Position numbers and translations under genes: made by a program. Of a DNA stretch of 64,000 bases, positions 1 to 8,895 are shown one piece after another. The number at the start of each line of letters is the position of its first letter. Positions within the stretch are counted from its first letter, which is position 1. The notes beneath the pieces were generated by a model. The model was not told the origin of the DNA. It saw only the letters and a list, made by a program, of their open reading frames with translations, and searched no databases. Origin of the DNA: Sphingobacterium siyangense (GTDB taxonomy: Bacteria > Bacteroidota > Bacteroidia > Sphingobacteriales > Sphingobacteriaceae). The stretch lies in the NCBI RefSeq assembly GCF_007830445.1, contig NZ_VLKR01000007.1, positions 145,654 to 209,653 on the forward strand, read 5' to 3'.

Positions 1-1519
1 CAGCGTACATCAAATAAATATCGCTTAGACGCATGTTTGGCCAAGGATAGTATTTATAACTGACACCATTGCTGCTGAAAGCTTGTTCCCAATTCACTAA
101 TTTTTTAAGAAAGTATCCAGTTTCATTGATCCAACCATGATTATTAGCACCAGCAGGTTGATTTAACTTTGCCTGCACATAGTATGTATCCTCATCCGAT
201 AGGCTTTTTGTATCAAATTTGAACCAGATACCACCGTCAAAACCTAGGTCCGCGTAAAAGCGGGGCTCACGGTCAAAGTTTAGACGTGCCGTAGTATATC
301 CTTCTTTGACGTAGTACCGATCTGCGGCAGTAGATACACGCAGGCTCGACTTGTCGTTATAATCTAGGGTTTTGTCCTCATTTATCGGAACACCGTTTTT
401 AGTATAAAACATTTCTGCGATTTTCAGGGGGGCACTGAGGTGTTGTCTTGCTGTACCGACCACTGCTTCAGGAGTTAAAAGAGGCATCGCATCCCGCTGT
501 ATATTCCAGGCCTGATGATTGGGGTTTGCCCAGATGTGCTCAGCAGACCAGCGTTCATTGAAGCCAAGATTGATACCCAGTACCTGAGCAGTCGCATCGC
601 TCATCTTAAACTGCCCATATTCAGCCTTATTAAAAGGAAAGAAACGAATACCTGCCGCATCCGCAGATTCAATTGCAGCTTTTGCAGCGTCTGCAGCCTT
701 TGTCCATTTTGAGGCGTCATAAGAAGGATTGAACAGCTGTTCGCCTTTGCTATTGCGCATGGACTGATAATCTGTATTTCCGTTGAATAGAGGACTTGCA
801 GCAGTCAGCAATACCTCAGCTTTTATAGCCTGAATGATGGGTTTGGTCACCCGTCCAAGTTCCGCAGCCTTGTTTGGGATAATTAAAGGAACAGATTTTT
901 GTGCAGCAGAGTCCAGCAAAGAAACAATGTAATTGACCACCTCATCAACAGGACGCTGTTCTACCCGTACAGCAGACTGATCCGCGTCAAGGGATATATT
1001 TTTTTCGACAACAGGAATTGGGCCATATTGGCGGAATAGTAAATAATGGTAATACGCTTTTAGAAACATTACTTCTCCAATCCATCGCGAACGATCATCG
1101 CTGGAGAGATCAGGTACTTTGGACAGATCAGAAACATTCTCTAAAAAGATATTGCAATCTCGGATAGCAATCCATAAACCACTTCTCCAGGAGTCTACAA
1201 GTGGTTGATTGACATTTTGTCCACCGCGTGCGATCCGCCAGTTATCTGCTGGATAGATTTCACGCTGGGCAACGGGTAGCCACACCTCATCGCCGGCAAG
1301 AAATCCAATATTGCTTTGCGCATCCGAATTATTTGGCAACCACGCATAGCAGGTGAAGAGAAATTTCTCGGCTTCATTTCGTAAGGAAAAAGCGTTGTCA
1401 ATTGTCGCTACATTGTCCGGAACGACATCGATATAATCTTTACAGGCAGAAACTCCAAAAGCACTAAACAAGAGGCATGCGATATAGGTTGCTGTCTTTT
1501 TCATATTTTTATTTTTCAT
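1..1519 (-). CDS. RagB/SusD family outer-membrane lipoprotein, 3' end outside window
   Basis: Substrate-capturing surface lipoprotein that would form the lid of the SusC transporter encoded just upstream on the same strand. The open minus-strand frame encodes a signal peptide ending in a lipobox (FSAFGVSAC), then SusD-type features such as FLKAYYHYLLFRQYGPIPV in the TPR-like region. It runs open to base 1 at RLSDIYLMYA, a motif that normally lies about 100 residues before the SusD C-terminus, so the gene is cut by the window edge, not visibly broken. The start at 1519 lies 22 nt after the susC stop; an in-frame ATG at 1504 is an alternative. Substrate is not deducible. Confidence 0.9.
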   Translation of the reverse strand, partial: MKNKNMKKTATYIACLLFSAFGVSACKDYIDVVPDNVATIDNAFSLRNEAEKFLFTCYAWLPNNSDAQSNIGFLAGDEVWLPVAQREIYPADNWRIARGGQNVNQPLVDSWRSGLWIAIRDCNIFLENVSDLSKVPDLSSDDRSRWIGEVMFLKAYYHYLLFRQYGPIPVVEKNISLDADQSAVRVEQRPVDEVVNYIVSLLDSAAQKSVPLIIPNKAAELGRVTKPIIQAIKAEVLLTAASPLFNGNTDYQSMRNSKGEQLFNPSYDASKWTKAADAAKAAIESADAAGIRFFPFNKAEYGQFKMSDATAQVLGINLGFNERWSAEHIWANPNHQAWNIQRDAMPLLTPEAVVGTARQHLSAPLKIAEMFYTKNGVPINEDKTLDYNDKSSLRVSTAADRYYVKEGYTTARLNFDREPRFYADLGFDGGIWFKFDTKSLSDEDTYYVQAKLNQPAGANNHGWINETGYFLKKLVNWEQAFSSNGVSYKYYPWPNMRLSDIYLMYA

Positions 1520-1541
1520 GATTTCTTAATTGTAGTTCACA

Positions 1542-4500
1542 TTAAAAGCTCAGTTGTAAGCCCATGTTATATACGGCCTGAATCGGATAGCCTATTCCTT
1601 TTCCACCCATCTCGACATCCCACATTTTAAAAGAGCTTAAGGCAAATAAATTCATTCCATTGGCGTATATCCGAAGGTTTTTTGCTTTGAGGCGTTTCAT
1701 CAAACTTTCCTTAAACGTGTAGCCTACTTCCACTGTTTTCAATCGAAGGAAAGCGCCACTGCGCATCCACCAGGTACTTCTCTGGTTATTATTTGCAATA
1801 ATGTTTTCACTTAAACGAGGCCAAAAGGCGTATAGATTTCGATTTTCTTCACTCCAATAACTATCAGCAACGACCTGTAAAAGGCCGTTTTGCGAGCCAC
1901 CATTTAAATAGAAAGGCGAAATATTTTCGGGATTAATGAAAAAAGAAGAGCGTGCAGATCCCTGAAAATAAAAGCTAAAGTCAAAGCCCTTTCCACCCAC
2001 AGTACCACCAAAGCCATAGATCATTTCTGGCGTGGTAGGGTATCCGATCGCGACACGGTCTAAATCTGTGATCTGTCCATCGCCATTTACGTCACGGTAT
2101 TTGATATCTCCCCCCAGATAATCTAAGCCTGGTTTCCCGAACTGAACCGGAGAATTCAGCACCTCTTGATCATCTACAAAAAGTCGCTCAGCGATGTAAC
2201 CAAACTCTTGGGAAGCTGAAGTTCCTACTGTATAGCGACTTGCTTCTTTGTAAGCGGGTTCATCCACAATCAGTTTTTTGCTCACGGCATAAGTCATCGT
2301 TCCGCGTCCCTGAAAGTACCAGCTGTCGCCAAAATTTTTGTTATAATTTAGCGTTACATCCACCCCTTTACTTTCGGCTTTATTTGTATTGGCGACAATA
2401 GCCGCCCGCAGCCCCATGGTACTCGGTATATAAGATCGGCCGGTGAGAATATTGCTTCGGACCTGTTTGTATACATCCACATTTAATTCGAGGTCTTTAA
2501 AGATGCCTAGTTCGAGCCCAAAGTTTGTTTGGCGTGATCGTTCCCATGTGATATCCTGATTGGCATAGCGACGTATGGCGATGGTCGGTCTGTTATAGCC
2601 CGAAAGCTCACCAAATCCAATCTGAAAGGCATTCATGTCGACATCAGATAAATAGAAAAAGCGATCTTGCGAACGACCGATTTGATCGTTACCAGCAAAA
2701 CCATGGGTGGCACGGATTTTTAATTTTGAAATGACATCTTTTACAGGTTCGAAAAATGATTCATTGGATATATTGTAGCTAAGGCCAAAAGAAGGAAAAA
2801 ATCCTAAACGTCGATTTTTGGCAAAACGTTCTGAACCATTATAACCAAAGTTGAACTCGGCGATATAACGGTCATCAAAATTGTACGAAAAGCGACCAGA
2901 AAGACCGATATTGCGTGAAGGTAGAGACAATTGCAAGTTCCCAGCATTCCCACTCAATGAATTTTGAACTAAACCGATGACTGTCGCCCCTACATTATGC
3001 TTACCAAAAGCATGATTATAGCTGGCAATCGCGTGCGCATAAAACATCGAATTTACTTCTTTTGCAGACTCTGAATAATCGAGGTACTCGGTACCAACTG
3101 TACCAATCGATCCCAGGGAACCATCGTTCATGACCCGGAGGCTTAGATCGCCAGTAGCATCAGCAGATGCCGTGTAATAGAATGGATTATATTTGCGGCT
3201 TACTTCAAAGTAAGCATAACGTTTTAGATAAGTCATTGCCGTAAGACTCAGACCCGGGATCAATGCATTTAGATTTTGGTTAATTTGAATCTGTGGCATG
3301 ATCGTAGATGTATTAAATTCTTGATAGCCACGTACCATTTCGGCATAAGGATTTACAAATAAACCACCATTCCTATTTAATGCATTGCCAAATAAAGGGT
3401 GATTCATGTAAGGCATGTAAGAAGACGGATACATCGCCGGAAACATGACAGGATTCGACCAGATGGCACGTCTGAAGGTCGCAGCTCCACCATTGATACG
3501 GCTTCCATTTTCGTCTGTGCTGCCGATCGGTCCATTGTAATCGTCAAACTGCGCATATACACGTACTATACCCGTCGTAGTAGGTGTAAAGTTGATATCA
3601 ACATTAGAACGGACGGAGTAATTTTTTAACTTGATGTTGTTATTGAAATTGTTGATTCCGTTCATCTTCAAAATACCATTGTCGATGTTATACGTGCCGG
3701 ATAGGTAGTACTTTGCTTTTGCTCCACCGCCGCTGATATTTAGGTTATTGCGTTGGTTTATGGTGTAGTCTTTTATAAGCTGGTCAATCCAATTATTATT
3801 TGGGTAGAGCAGCGGATTGTCTCCGGCTCTTGTATGGTCAATTTTGGTCTGCCAATACGGGAGCCCCTGTCCACTGGAAGCATCAGCAGGTCTGGTCAGA
3901 TAAGCCTCATTAGCCATTTCCATGTAGCGGATGTTGTCTGCAAATTTAAAATTGCGGGTATTCGTAGAGACATTACTTTCCGTACGGAATTCAAATTTTG
4001 TAGCACCTTCTTTACCCAGTTTTGTGGTGATCAGAACGACGCCGTTCGCACCTCGGGCACCATACATGGCAGCCGCATTGGCATCGCGAAGGACAGAAAA
4101 GCTTGCAATATCATCGGGCTGTAAACGGGCCATGTCGGTCGGTGAAGATTCGATGTTATCGATGAGAATCAATGGGTCCTGTTTTCCGGTACCAAAACTT
4201 CCAAGTCCCCGAATAAAGAAATTAGCATTATCGGATCCAGGTTCACCACTGCGTTGAAAGGCAATCATACCGGCAACCCTTCCGGCGAGCATAGTCGTTA
4301 GGTTGCTTGTCGGTCCTTTTAATTCTTTCGGATTAATCGTGGTTACGGAGCCGACTACGGAAGCTCTTTTTTCGCGTTGACCAAAACCCGTGACAACGAC
4401 ATCGTCGATAACATTTTCGTTTAGTTTAATTTGGATGTCTAAGGTGATGGTATTGCTGGCATCTGGTTTTTTCCCGGTCAGGGGAATTTCCTGACGTGCA

Positions 4501-4751
4501 TAGCCGACACTGCTAAATACCAATGTCGCCGTTTTGTTGGTATTGAGGACATAGTTTCCATTTCCATCCGTAGATACGCGCATAGTACCCCCCAATACAC
4601 TTACTGTGACGCCCGATACAGCTGTACCGTCATTTTCCGAGGAGACTTTTCCATGTACACGAACCTGTTGCGCCATAGCTGCACAACAAGCTGCCGTCAT
4701 TAGAAATATAAAAATTCCTAGACGAGATTTAATCTTCTTCCATCTTTTCAT
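1542..4751 (-). CDS. SusC/RagA family TonB-linked outer-membrane transporter
   Basis: TonB-dependent outer-membrane barrel that imports an oligomer together with the downstream SusD lipoprotein. The 1069-residue product has a signal peptide (about 1-27, ending CCAAMA), a carboxypeptidase-D-regulatory-like domain (about 31-112), a TonB box region (DDVVVTGFGQREKRASVVGS), a plug with the SusC signature MYGARGANGVVLITTK, and a long C-terminal barrel ending in LQLSF. There is no STN domain and no adjacent sigma/anti-sigma pair, so it is probably not controlled by a FecIR-type cascade. No glycoside hydrolase lies next to it inside the window, so the substrate stays unknown. Confidence 0.95.
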   Translation of the reverse strand: MKRWKKIKSRLGIFIFLMTAACCAAMAQQVRVHGKVSSENDGTAVSGVTVSVLGGTMRVSTDGNGNYVLNTNKTATLVFSSVGYARQEIPLTGKKPDASNTITLDIQIKLNENVIDDVVVTGFGQREKRASVVGSVTTINPKELKGPTSNLTTMLAGRVAGMIAFQRSGEPGSDNANFFIRGLGSFGTGKQDPLILIDNIESSPTDMARLQPDDIASFSVLRDANAAAMYGARGANGVVLITTKLGKEGATKFEFRTESNVSTNTRNFKFADNIRYMEMANEAYLTRPADASSGQGLPYWQTKIDHTRAGDNPLLYPNNNWIDQLIKDYTINQRNNLNISGGGAKAKYYLSGTYNIDNGILKMNGINNFNNNIKLKNYSVRSNVDINFTPTTTGIVRVYAQFDDYNGPIGSTDENGSRINGGAATFRRAIWSNPVMFPAMYPSSYMPYMNHPLFGNALNRNGGLFVNPYAEMVRGYQEFNTSTIMPQIQINQNLNALIPGLSLTAMTYLKRYAYFEVSRKYNPFYYTASADATGDLSLRVMNDGSLGSIGTVGTEYLDYSESAKEVNSMFYAHAIASYNHAFGKHNVGATVIGLVQNSLSGNAGNLQLSLPSRNIGLSGRFSYNFDDRYIAEFNFGYNGSERFAKNRRLGFFPSFGLSYNISNESFFEPVKDVISKLKIRATHGFAGNDQIGRSQDRFFYLSDVDMNAFQIGFGELSGYNRPTIAIRRYANQDITWERSRQTNFGLELGIFKDLELNVDVYKQVRSNILTGRSYIPSTMGLRAAIVANTNKAESKGVDVTLNYNKNFGDSWYFQGRGTMTYAVSKKLIVDEPAYKEASRYTVGTSASQEFGYIAERLFVDDQEVLNSPVQFGKPGLDYLGGDIKYRDVNGDGQITDLDRVAIGYPTTPEMIYGFGGTVGGKGFDFSFYFQGSARSSFFINPENISPFYLNGGSQNGLLQVVADSYWSEENRNLYAFWPRLSENIIANNNQRSTWWMRSGAFLRLKTVEVGYTFKESLMKRLKAKNLRIYANGMNLFALSSFKMWDVEMGGKGIGYPIQAVYNMGLQLSF

Positions 4752-5146
4752 TAATAAGAATTTTGGTTATAAATTGAGTTATGTTGAATACAATTATCGT
4801 TACAATGAATTGGATAATTCGAGGGGATTTACAGCAAAAAAAGGGGGTGAAATGGTCAATAGTAAATGGTCGGTTTTGCACCAATAGTCTGGTGTAACCC
4901 ATACGAATATCTCCCTTACTTTGGCCGAATATCTCACCCTGATTTTTTGTAAATAACGTCTTGGTGCCGTCAATATGGGGCTGCGAGAACATGTTGTCGC
5001 TAGAATCAACGGCTTATTTTCTTTATCGAAATAGTTTGGTAAGTAGCTATTGAGTAAATTCACTTTTAATGTCTGCTTTTACACGAAACAGTACATTGTT
5101 GTCTGTCGTTGATGGTGTATTGACATCAGTCGTCTTCCTATTTAGA
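4752..5146. other. Intergenic region upstream of susC
   Basis: About 395 bp between the divergent susC gene and the first repeat leader. I found no convincing gene and no clear TAnnTTTG element on the minus strand for susC. A minus-strand frame ending in TAG at 5047 is open for about 45 codons and looks mildly protein-like, but it runs into the conserved repeat leader, so it is best treated as non-coding or as a worn gene end. Confidence 0.4.
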
Positions 5147-5281
5147 TTCACCTTCCCATTTCCGCCATTCACCGCGTTTTCCTAATCGTTAGTCTAAAGC
5201 CGATAGGCTAGGGGCCTATTGTGTCGTAGTTTTGAGTCAACAAATAAGAACAACAGAACTAACACAATAAAAAAAGACATT
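5147..5281 (+). promoter_or_regulatory. Conserved leader/promoter of repeat copy A
   Basis: Left part of the dispersed repeat. It starts at TTCACCTTCCC and contains a hyphenated palindrome AGCC-GATA-GGCT (5198-5209) followed 17 bp later by the Bacteroidota -7 element TAGTTTTG (5227-5234). The palindrome sits where a -33 element would be, which suggests activator-dependent transcription. Transcription would begin near 5241, giving a 5' leader of about 40 nt rich in A. Confidence 0.7.
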
Positions 5282-5728
5282 ATGAAAGCAATAGTAAAAA
5301 TATTCGCAGCAGCAGCTTTAATCGTAGTATCAACTTTCGCTATGGCAGCTGAAGGACCTGGAGCAAAAGCAACAAAAGCTAACATTAACCTTTCTACAGC
5401 TGATTTCGCTTTAGAGCACTATGTTGCAGTAACGACTGCGGGCGAATCAGCAGGAGTAGAGCAGTTATTCGCAGCTGATTTTAATCAAAAGATCCAAACT
5501 ACCAATACGTTATCTAACAGCCGTAGCGAAGTGGTTAAATCCTTGAAAAAACAAAAAGGAGAGAAGCTGAACTGTAGAGTAAGCACAGCTATTTTAGAAG
5601 AATCCGCAGATTATATGATCGCTAAAGTGACTTTGGAATTTGAGAATTTCACCAAGACTGATCTTGTCACTTTGGAGCGTGTGGATAATGACTGGAAAGT
5701 ATCCAAATCAATCAATTCGTATAAATAA
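5282..5728 (+). CDS. Secreted NTF2/SnoaL-like (lumazine-binding-like) protein, copy A
   Basis: 148-residue exported protein with a Sec signal peptide ending FAMA|AEGPG. The mature part (ADFALEHYVAVTT, then KKQKGEKLNC and a strand-rich end VTLERVDNDWKVSKSINSYK) looks like a compact cone-shaped NTF2-like fold, but the ligand is unknown. It is one of six near-identical paralogues in this window. This copy is the most divergent near the N-terminus (MKAIVKIFAAAALIVV). The ATG at 5282 is chosen because it begins the signal peptide and is shared by all copies; the frame stays open upstream into the promoter. Function is not assignable. Confidence 0.85.
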   Translation: MKAIVKIFAAAALIVVSTFAMAAEGPGAKATKANINLSTADFALEHYVAVTTAGESAGVEQLFAADFNQKIQTTNTLSNSRSEVVKSLKKQKGEKLNCRVSTAILEESADYMIAKVTLEFENFTKTDLVTLERVDNDWKVSKSINSYK

Positions 5729-5757
5729 GAGCCATCCCTTACAAATATATAAGTTGT

Positions 5758-5791
5758 GAAGCCATGTCGAGAGATGTGGCTTCAATTTTTT
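5758..5791 (+). terminator. Rho-independent terminator of copy A
   Basis: Stem GAAGCCA/TGGCTTC with an inner loop, followed by a run of T. The hairpin is shared in slightly different forms by all copies of the repeat. Confidence 0.8.
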
Positions 5792-5843
5792 GCGTATCAT
5801 TGTATGTCGATGGATAATAGGCGATCAATTTTGAATTGAGCAT

Positions 5844-6602
5844 ATGGTAAAATATACTATCAAGTGGCTAACCGATAGATTTGAAAATGGAGATAGCTTC
5901 AAATTTCTCTTCTTTTGGGGGCATATAGCCAAGCAAAATCAGGAAGTTGGGAAATTTGTTTTCAGTCAATGGTATGAGAGTCCGTTTACAGTAGATAATA
6001 TTACCTATAGGACTGCGGAGCATTGGATGATGGCCCAAAAAGCATTGCTTTTTGATGATAAAAAGAATTTTGAGAAAATCATCAACTGCATTAAACCGGG
6101 TGAGGCCAAAGAATTGGGAAGGCAAGTTGTAGGCTATGATGATCAGATTTGGAACGAACGCAAATTTGAGATCGTTAGGAACGGAAACATCCATAAGTTT
6201 AATCAACATTGGGCGTTGGCAGAATACCTGTTAAAAACAGAAAATAGAGTTCTTGTTGAGGCAAGCCCCGTTGATACCATATGGGGTATTGGACTTGCAC
6301 AAGATGACCTCGATATTGAAAACATCTATTGTTGGCGCGGTCAAAATTTATTGGGCTTTGCATTGATGGAAGTACGAGACTTTCTAGGTCAATTTGGGCA
6401 ATTTCAAGCACTTCAAAACCCTATGCCACCGCCTTGGTCGAAGTTTTCGGATAAGGACAGTAGGGATATGTTTTGGAGAATGGGATTGGGTGCGGAATAT
6501 TTGAGCGAATTCGGTATTTATTATGATAATCTGTCAGAAAGGGAGCAAACGATATATCAACTGACCTATCCTCATCCTTATTCATGGATGGATTTTTATT
6601 AG
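5844..6602 (+). CDS. NADAR family protein (YbiA-like N-glycosidase)
   Basis: NADAR proteins hydrolyse N-glycosidic bonds of ADP-ribose-type or riboflavin-intermediate substrates; some members remove ADP-ribose from guanosine in nucleic acids. Family hallmarks are visible: FFWGH near the N-terminus, FSQWYESPF, YRTAEHWMMAQKALLF, ASPVDTIWGIGLAQDD, and WRGQNLLGFALMEVRDFL at about 165-183. The usual domain is about 150-180 residues; this protein is 252 residues, with an extra C-terminal tail of about 65 residues with no recognisable motif. It follows repeat copy A and is followed after 12 nt by a truncated small frame. No ADP-ribosyltransferase partner is seen nearby. Confidence 0.88.
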   Translation: MVKYTIKWLTDRFENGDSFKFLFFWGHIAKQNQEVGKFVFSQWYESPFTVDNITYRTAEHWMMAQKALLFDDKKNFEKIINCIKPGEAKELGRQVVGYDDQIWNERKFEIVRNGNIHKFNQHWALAEYLLKTENRVLVEASPVDTIWGIGLAQDDLDIENIYCWRGQNLLGFALMEVRDFLGQFGQFQALQNPMPPPWSKFSDKDSRDMFWRMGLGAEYLSEFGIYYDNLSEREQTIYQLTYPHPYSWMDFY

Positions 6603-6614
6603 CTCGAAATAGGA

Positions 6615-6743
6615 ATGTCCCCATTTCATGAAAAGATTGATCAAGCTATTGTTGACATGCCGAATTTAGCCAATTACATTAAACATAAAATTAAATCGAA
6701 CAATTCGGGTAGACTTTGTTGTTTCGTTATGCCATGTTTTTAA
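6615..6743 (+). pseudogene. Small 42-codon frame cut off by a dispersed repeat
   Basis: ATG 12 nt after the NADAR stop opens a 42-residue frame beginning MSPFHEKIDQAIVDMPNLAN, which reads like a normal protein N-terminus. The last residues fall inside the dispersed repeat at 6720, where the frame ends at a TAA. I interpret this as the start of a gene once co-transcribed with the NADAR gene and truncated by the repeat. It could also be a genuine micro-protein. Confidence 0.35.
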
Positions 6744-6810
6744 CGATTATTGGATTTTCACTGTACGACGCTAATTTTTATGTTAAACCTTTCTTTCGAA
6801 AGTTAGCTCG
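6720..6810 (+). repeat. Dispersed repeat family 2, copy 1
   Basis: Shares the core TTGGATTTTCACTGTACGAC and the following AATTTTTATGTT...CCTTTCTTTCGAAAG with copies near 13.4, 16.2 and 34.0 kb, all on the same strand. This copy has a few changes (for example GCTAAT for GCCAAT) and is the most divergent. Confidence 0.75.
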
Positions 6811-6832
6811 TCGCCGTTTCAGCGTGCCACAC

Positions 6833-7759
6833 CTACCTTCCACTTGAATAAGCTATAAAGTAGCGAAACACTTCAAATGAATCAGATCCATGAGGTTTGT
6901 GGAAAATTATATAATTAGAATTTTGCTCGTCATTCTTTTTGTTTTCTCCAGATGACAGTGTGAGGTTTTGTTCAAGTGCGACAGCTTTTCCGTGCCCGAA
7001 TAATTTTATTGCAGATTCCTTAAGGTCGGGAAGTAGATCGCTATGCGCAGACAGGTACTTTTTAAGTTTGTCATTGTATGCTTCCTGCTCGGCCTCCGAA
7101 AAACCTTCGGATATAAAGAGATTACTTTTCGCGTTTGCGATTTCTCGCAGAAACTCATCCGTATGTCCTGAAAGCAAAAATTTACGTAGTTGATCATATT
7201 TTGCTAATACTTCCACCTGTAGCTTATTTTGATTCATTTCTGAAAGATCCTGGGAATTGTTCAGACTTGTGACCGAAGTTGGCGCTTCTGCTTCAAAATC
7301 CCAGGTATGCGTATAAGCATCTAGCGGTTTTTCAAGCGCTGGAAATTCAAGTTTTTTGATCTCCCTGATATTACCATAATCTTTATTTTCAAGCAGGTAG
7401 ATGCCTGTGTTTCTACTTATTTCATTGAGCATATCAGAAGTTATAGATTTTTGGCTCTTATTTGACGAGATCCTAATTTTCACCTCCTGTTTTCCACTGG
7501 AAAAAATGTACTGATTCAACTTGTAAGGGCCAGGGATACCATTGTTCTCCTGTGAATGGGCAATAAGAAAATCATTTAAATATATTTCATAGTCTATATT
7601 TCTTATTTCGTGATTGAGCATATAAGATTTCATAGGAAGTTTTCCCTCTGTGTCGGTTTGGTCATTTTTTTTAATGTCACTTTTACCATTTTTTTCATTA
7701 CTGCAGCATACAAACACGAATGCACAAAAAGCGATTGTCAATATGAAGTATCTCATCAT
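6833..7759 (-). CDS. Hypothetical lipoprotein
   Basis: 308-residue protein with a lipoprotein signal peptide (AFCAFVFVCC, Cys at about 19-20) followed by a charged low-complexity linker. The mature part contains YEIYLNDFLIAHSQENNGI and later a helical region with KLQVEVLAKYDQLRKF. I recognise no catalytic motif or family. It is convergent with the repeat copy to its left and divergent from the remnant on its right. The frame is clean and the codon use is similar to its neighbours, so it is probably a real surface or periplasmic protein. Confidence 0.75.
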   Translation of the reverse strand: MMRYFILTIAFCAFVFVCCSNEKNGKSDIKKNDQTDTEGKLPMKSYMLNHEIRNIDYEIYLNDFLIAHSQENNGIPGPYKLNQYIFSSGKQEVKIRISSNKSQKSITSDMLNEISRNTGIYLLENKDYGNIREIKKLEFPALEKPLDAYTHTWDFEAEAPTSVTSLNNSQDLSEMNQNKLQVEVLAKYDQLRKFLLSGHTDEFLREIANAKSNLFISEGFSEAEQEAYNDKLKKYLSAHSDLLPDLKESAIKLFGHGKAVALEQNLTLSSGENKKNDEQNSNYIIFHKPHGSDSFEVFRYFIAYSSGR

Positions 7760-7865
7760 TCTAATTCAACATTATTATTTTAAAATGAATTTACGGTTAT
7801 TTCAAAACTTTTTGAAATCAATTCTTCTGCCAGTGAAATAATATGTAATGCTGTGCTGTGTTTGA

Positions 7866-8040
7866 ATGCATTAAGTTTAGGGAAATTTATCGCTATGAGC
7901 TGAGTAATAAAAAAGTAGAAAATGAAATAAAAGTAACGAAATTATCAGCTTTCAATTTAAATTTGTATACAGCACCTCAATTAAAGAAGATAAAATGATC
8001 GAAGATCTTATTAAGCTGAGTGCAAAATATTATCAGTAAT
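7866..8040 (+). pseudogene. Degenerate gene remnant
   Basis: Two overlapping plus-strand frames look protein-like but neither is complete. One reads FREIYRYELSNKKVENEIKV and onwards until a TGA near 7994. The other continues with KEDKMIEDLIKLSAKYYQ and a TAA at 8038. Together they look like the frameshifted C-terminal part of a small protein lacking a start. Identity unknown. Confidence 0.35.
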
Positions 8041-8053
8041 AACTTTATACCAA

Positions 8054-8764
8054 ATGAATCACAGATATTTTTTAGTACTACTTTTTCTCACAATATGCCA
8101 ATTGGCCTCGGCCCAATTTGCAAAAATCATTGACAAAGACGGCTATGTAAATGTGAGGAAACAAGCTACAGTGAATAGTGCGGTTGTTTCAAAAATTGCT
8201 GCTGATGAAATTGTTTATGCGTTTCCTGATGACCAGTTCGGCGATTGGGTAATTGTAGATTATACAGACAAAAGCAACAAGAGCATCACTGGCTATGTAC
8301 ACCATTCAAGAATTAAATATATCGAATCCTATAAGCAGATCCCTAATGTATTTTCTGATGAAGGCACAGCAAAATTTATGGCAAAAGATATAACCGTTCA
8401 AATAAATTCCGATAGTTTCGATTATGAAAAAAATAAAGGTGATTTTTCATCGACTCAATATGATGGTTATACCGTTGTAGACAAATTTAAAGGGCAGCAG
8501 GTATGGGGAACAGATGGCGAAATCCCTACAAGCCATTATACCTCCATTGAAGCTACTATAAAGGGAAAATTTATCCAGATCCCGGCAAAGGAAATTGAAA
8601 GCCTATTCAATGTAAACAACGAGTTTGCAACATGCTACTATGATGACTCAAATGATAGTTTATACATTACTGCTGTTAATGGCGATGGAGCTGGTGGGTA
8701 TGCAGTTTTATTTGAGATTAAAAAAGGTAAATATCATGCAAAGGTGGTAACAATGCCATTTTAG
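8054..8764 (+). CDS. Secreted protein with bacterial SH3 domain
   Basis: 236-residue protein with a Sec signal peptide (MNHRYFLVLLFLTICQLASA). It is followed by an SH3b domain at about 22-92 (DGYVNVRKQATVNSAVVSKI, then GDWVIVDY and ITGYVHHSRI), a fold that often binds peptidoglycan or peptides. The remaining 140 residues form an unassigned domain. It is likely periplasmic or surface-exposed. It stands alone, with a remnant upstream and a partial repeat leader downstream. Confidence 0.82.
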   Translation: MNHRYFLVLLFLTICQLASAQFAKIIDKDGYVNVRKQATVNSAVVSKIAADEIVYAFPDDQFGDWVIVDYTDKSNKSITGYVHHSRIKYIESYKQIPNVFSDEGTAKFMAKDITVQINSDSFDYEKNKGDFSSTQYDGYTVVDKFKGQQVWGTDGEIPTSHYTSIEATIKGKFIQIPAKEIESLFNVNNEFATCYYDDSNDSLYITAVNGDGAGGYAVLFEIKKGKYHAKVVTMPF

Positions 8765-8786
8765 CAATAGCGATAACGGTAAATTT

Positions 8787-8858
8787 ACCGAGTTTTCCTG
8801 ACCGTTGTCTAAAGTTCATGGAGGCTGCGCCGGCCTTTTTGAAAAATAACTAACTTTG
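8787..8858 (+). promoter_or_regulatory. Partial repeat leader and promoter upstream of the two-component system
   Basis: Bases 8787-8814 closely match the core of the dispersed-repeat leader (ACCGAGTTTTCCTGA...TCTAAAG). A damaged version of its palindrome follows, and a -7-type element TAACTTTG lies at 8851-8858. The match stops before the TAGTTTTG part of the leader. The -7 element would place transcription start about 30 nt before the response-regulator ATG. Confidence 0.45.
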
Positions 8859-8895
8859 TCCTGCAGTATTAGTAGATACATACAAGCATGCTAGA

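Noticed and set aside
3399..4257. Plus-strand frames over susC
   Set aside because: They lie antisense to a strong SusC coding sequence and have no protein-like features.
5198..5234. TAGGC/GCCTA stem after the palindrome as a conserved attenuator
   Set aside because: It forms in copies A, C and D only; copies B, E and F break it, so it is not conserved.
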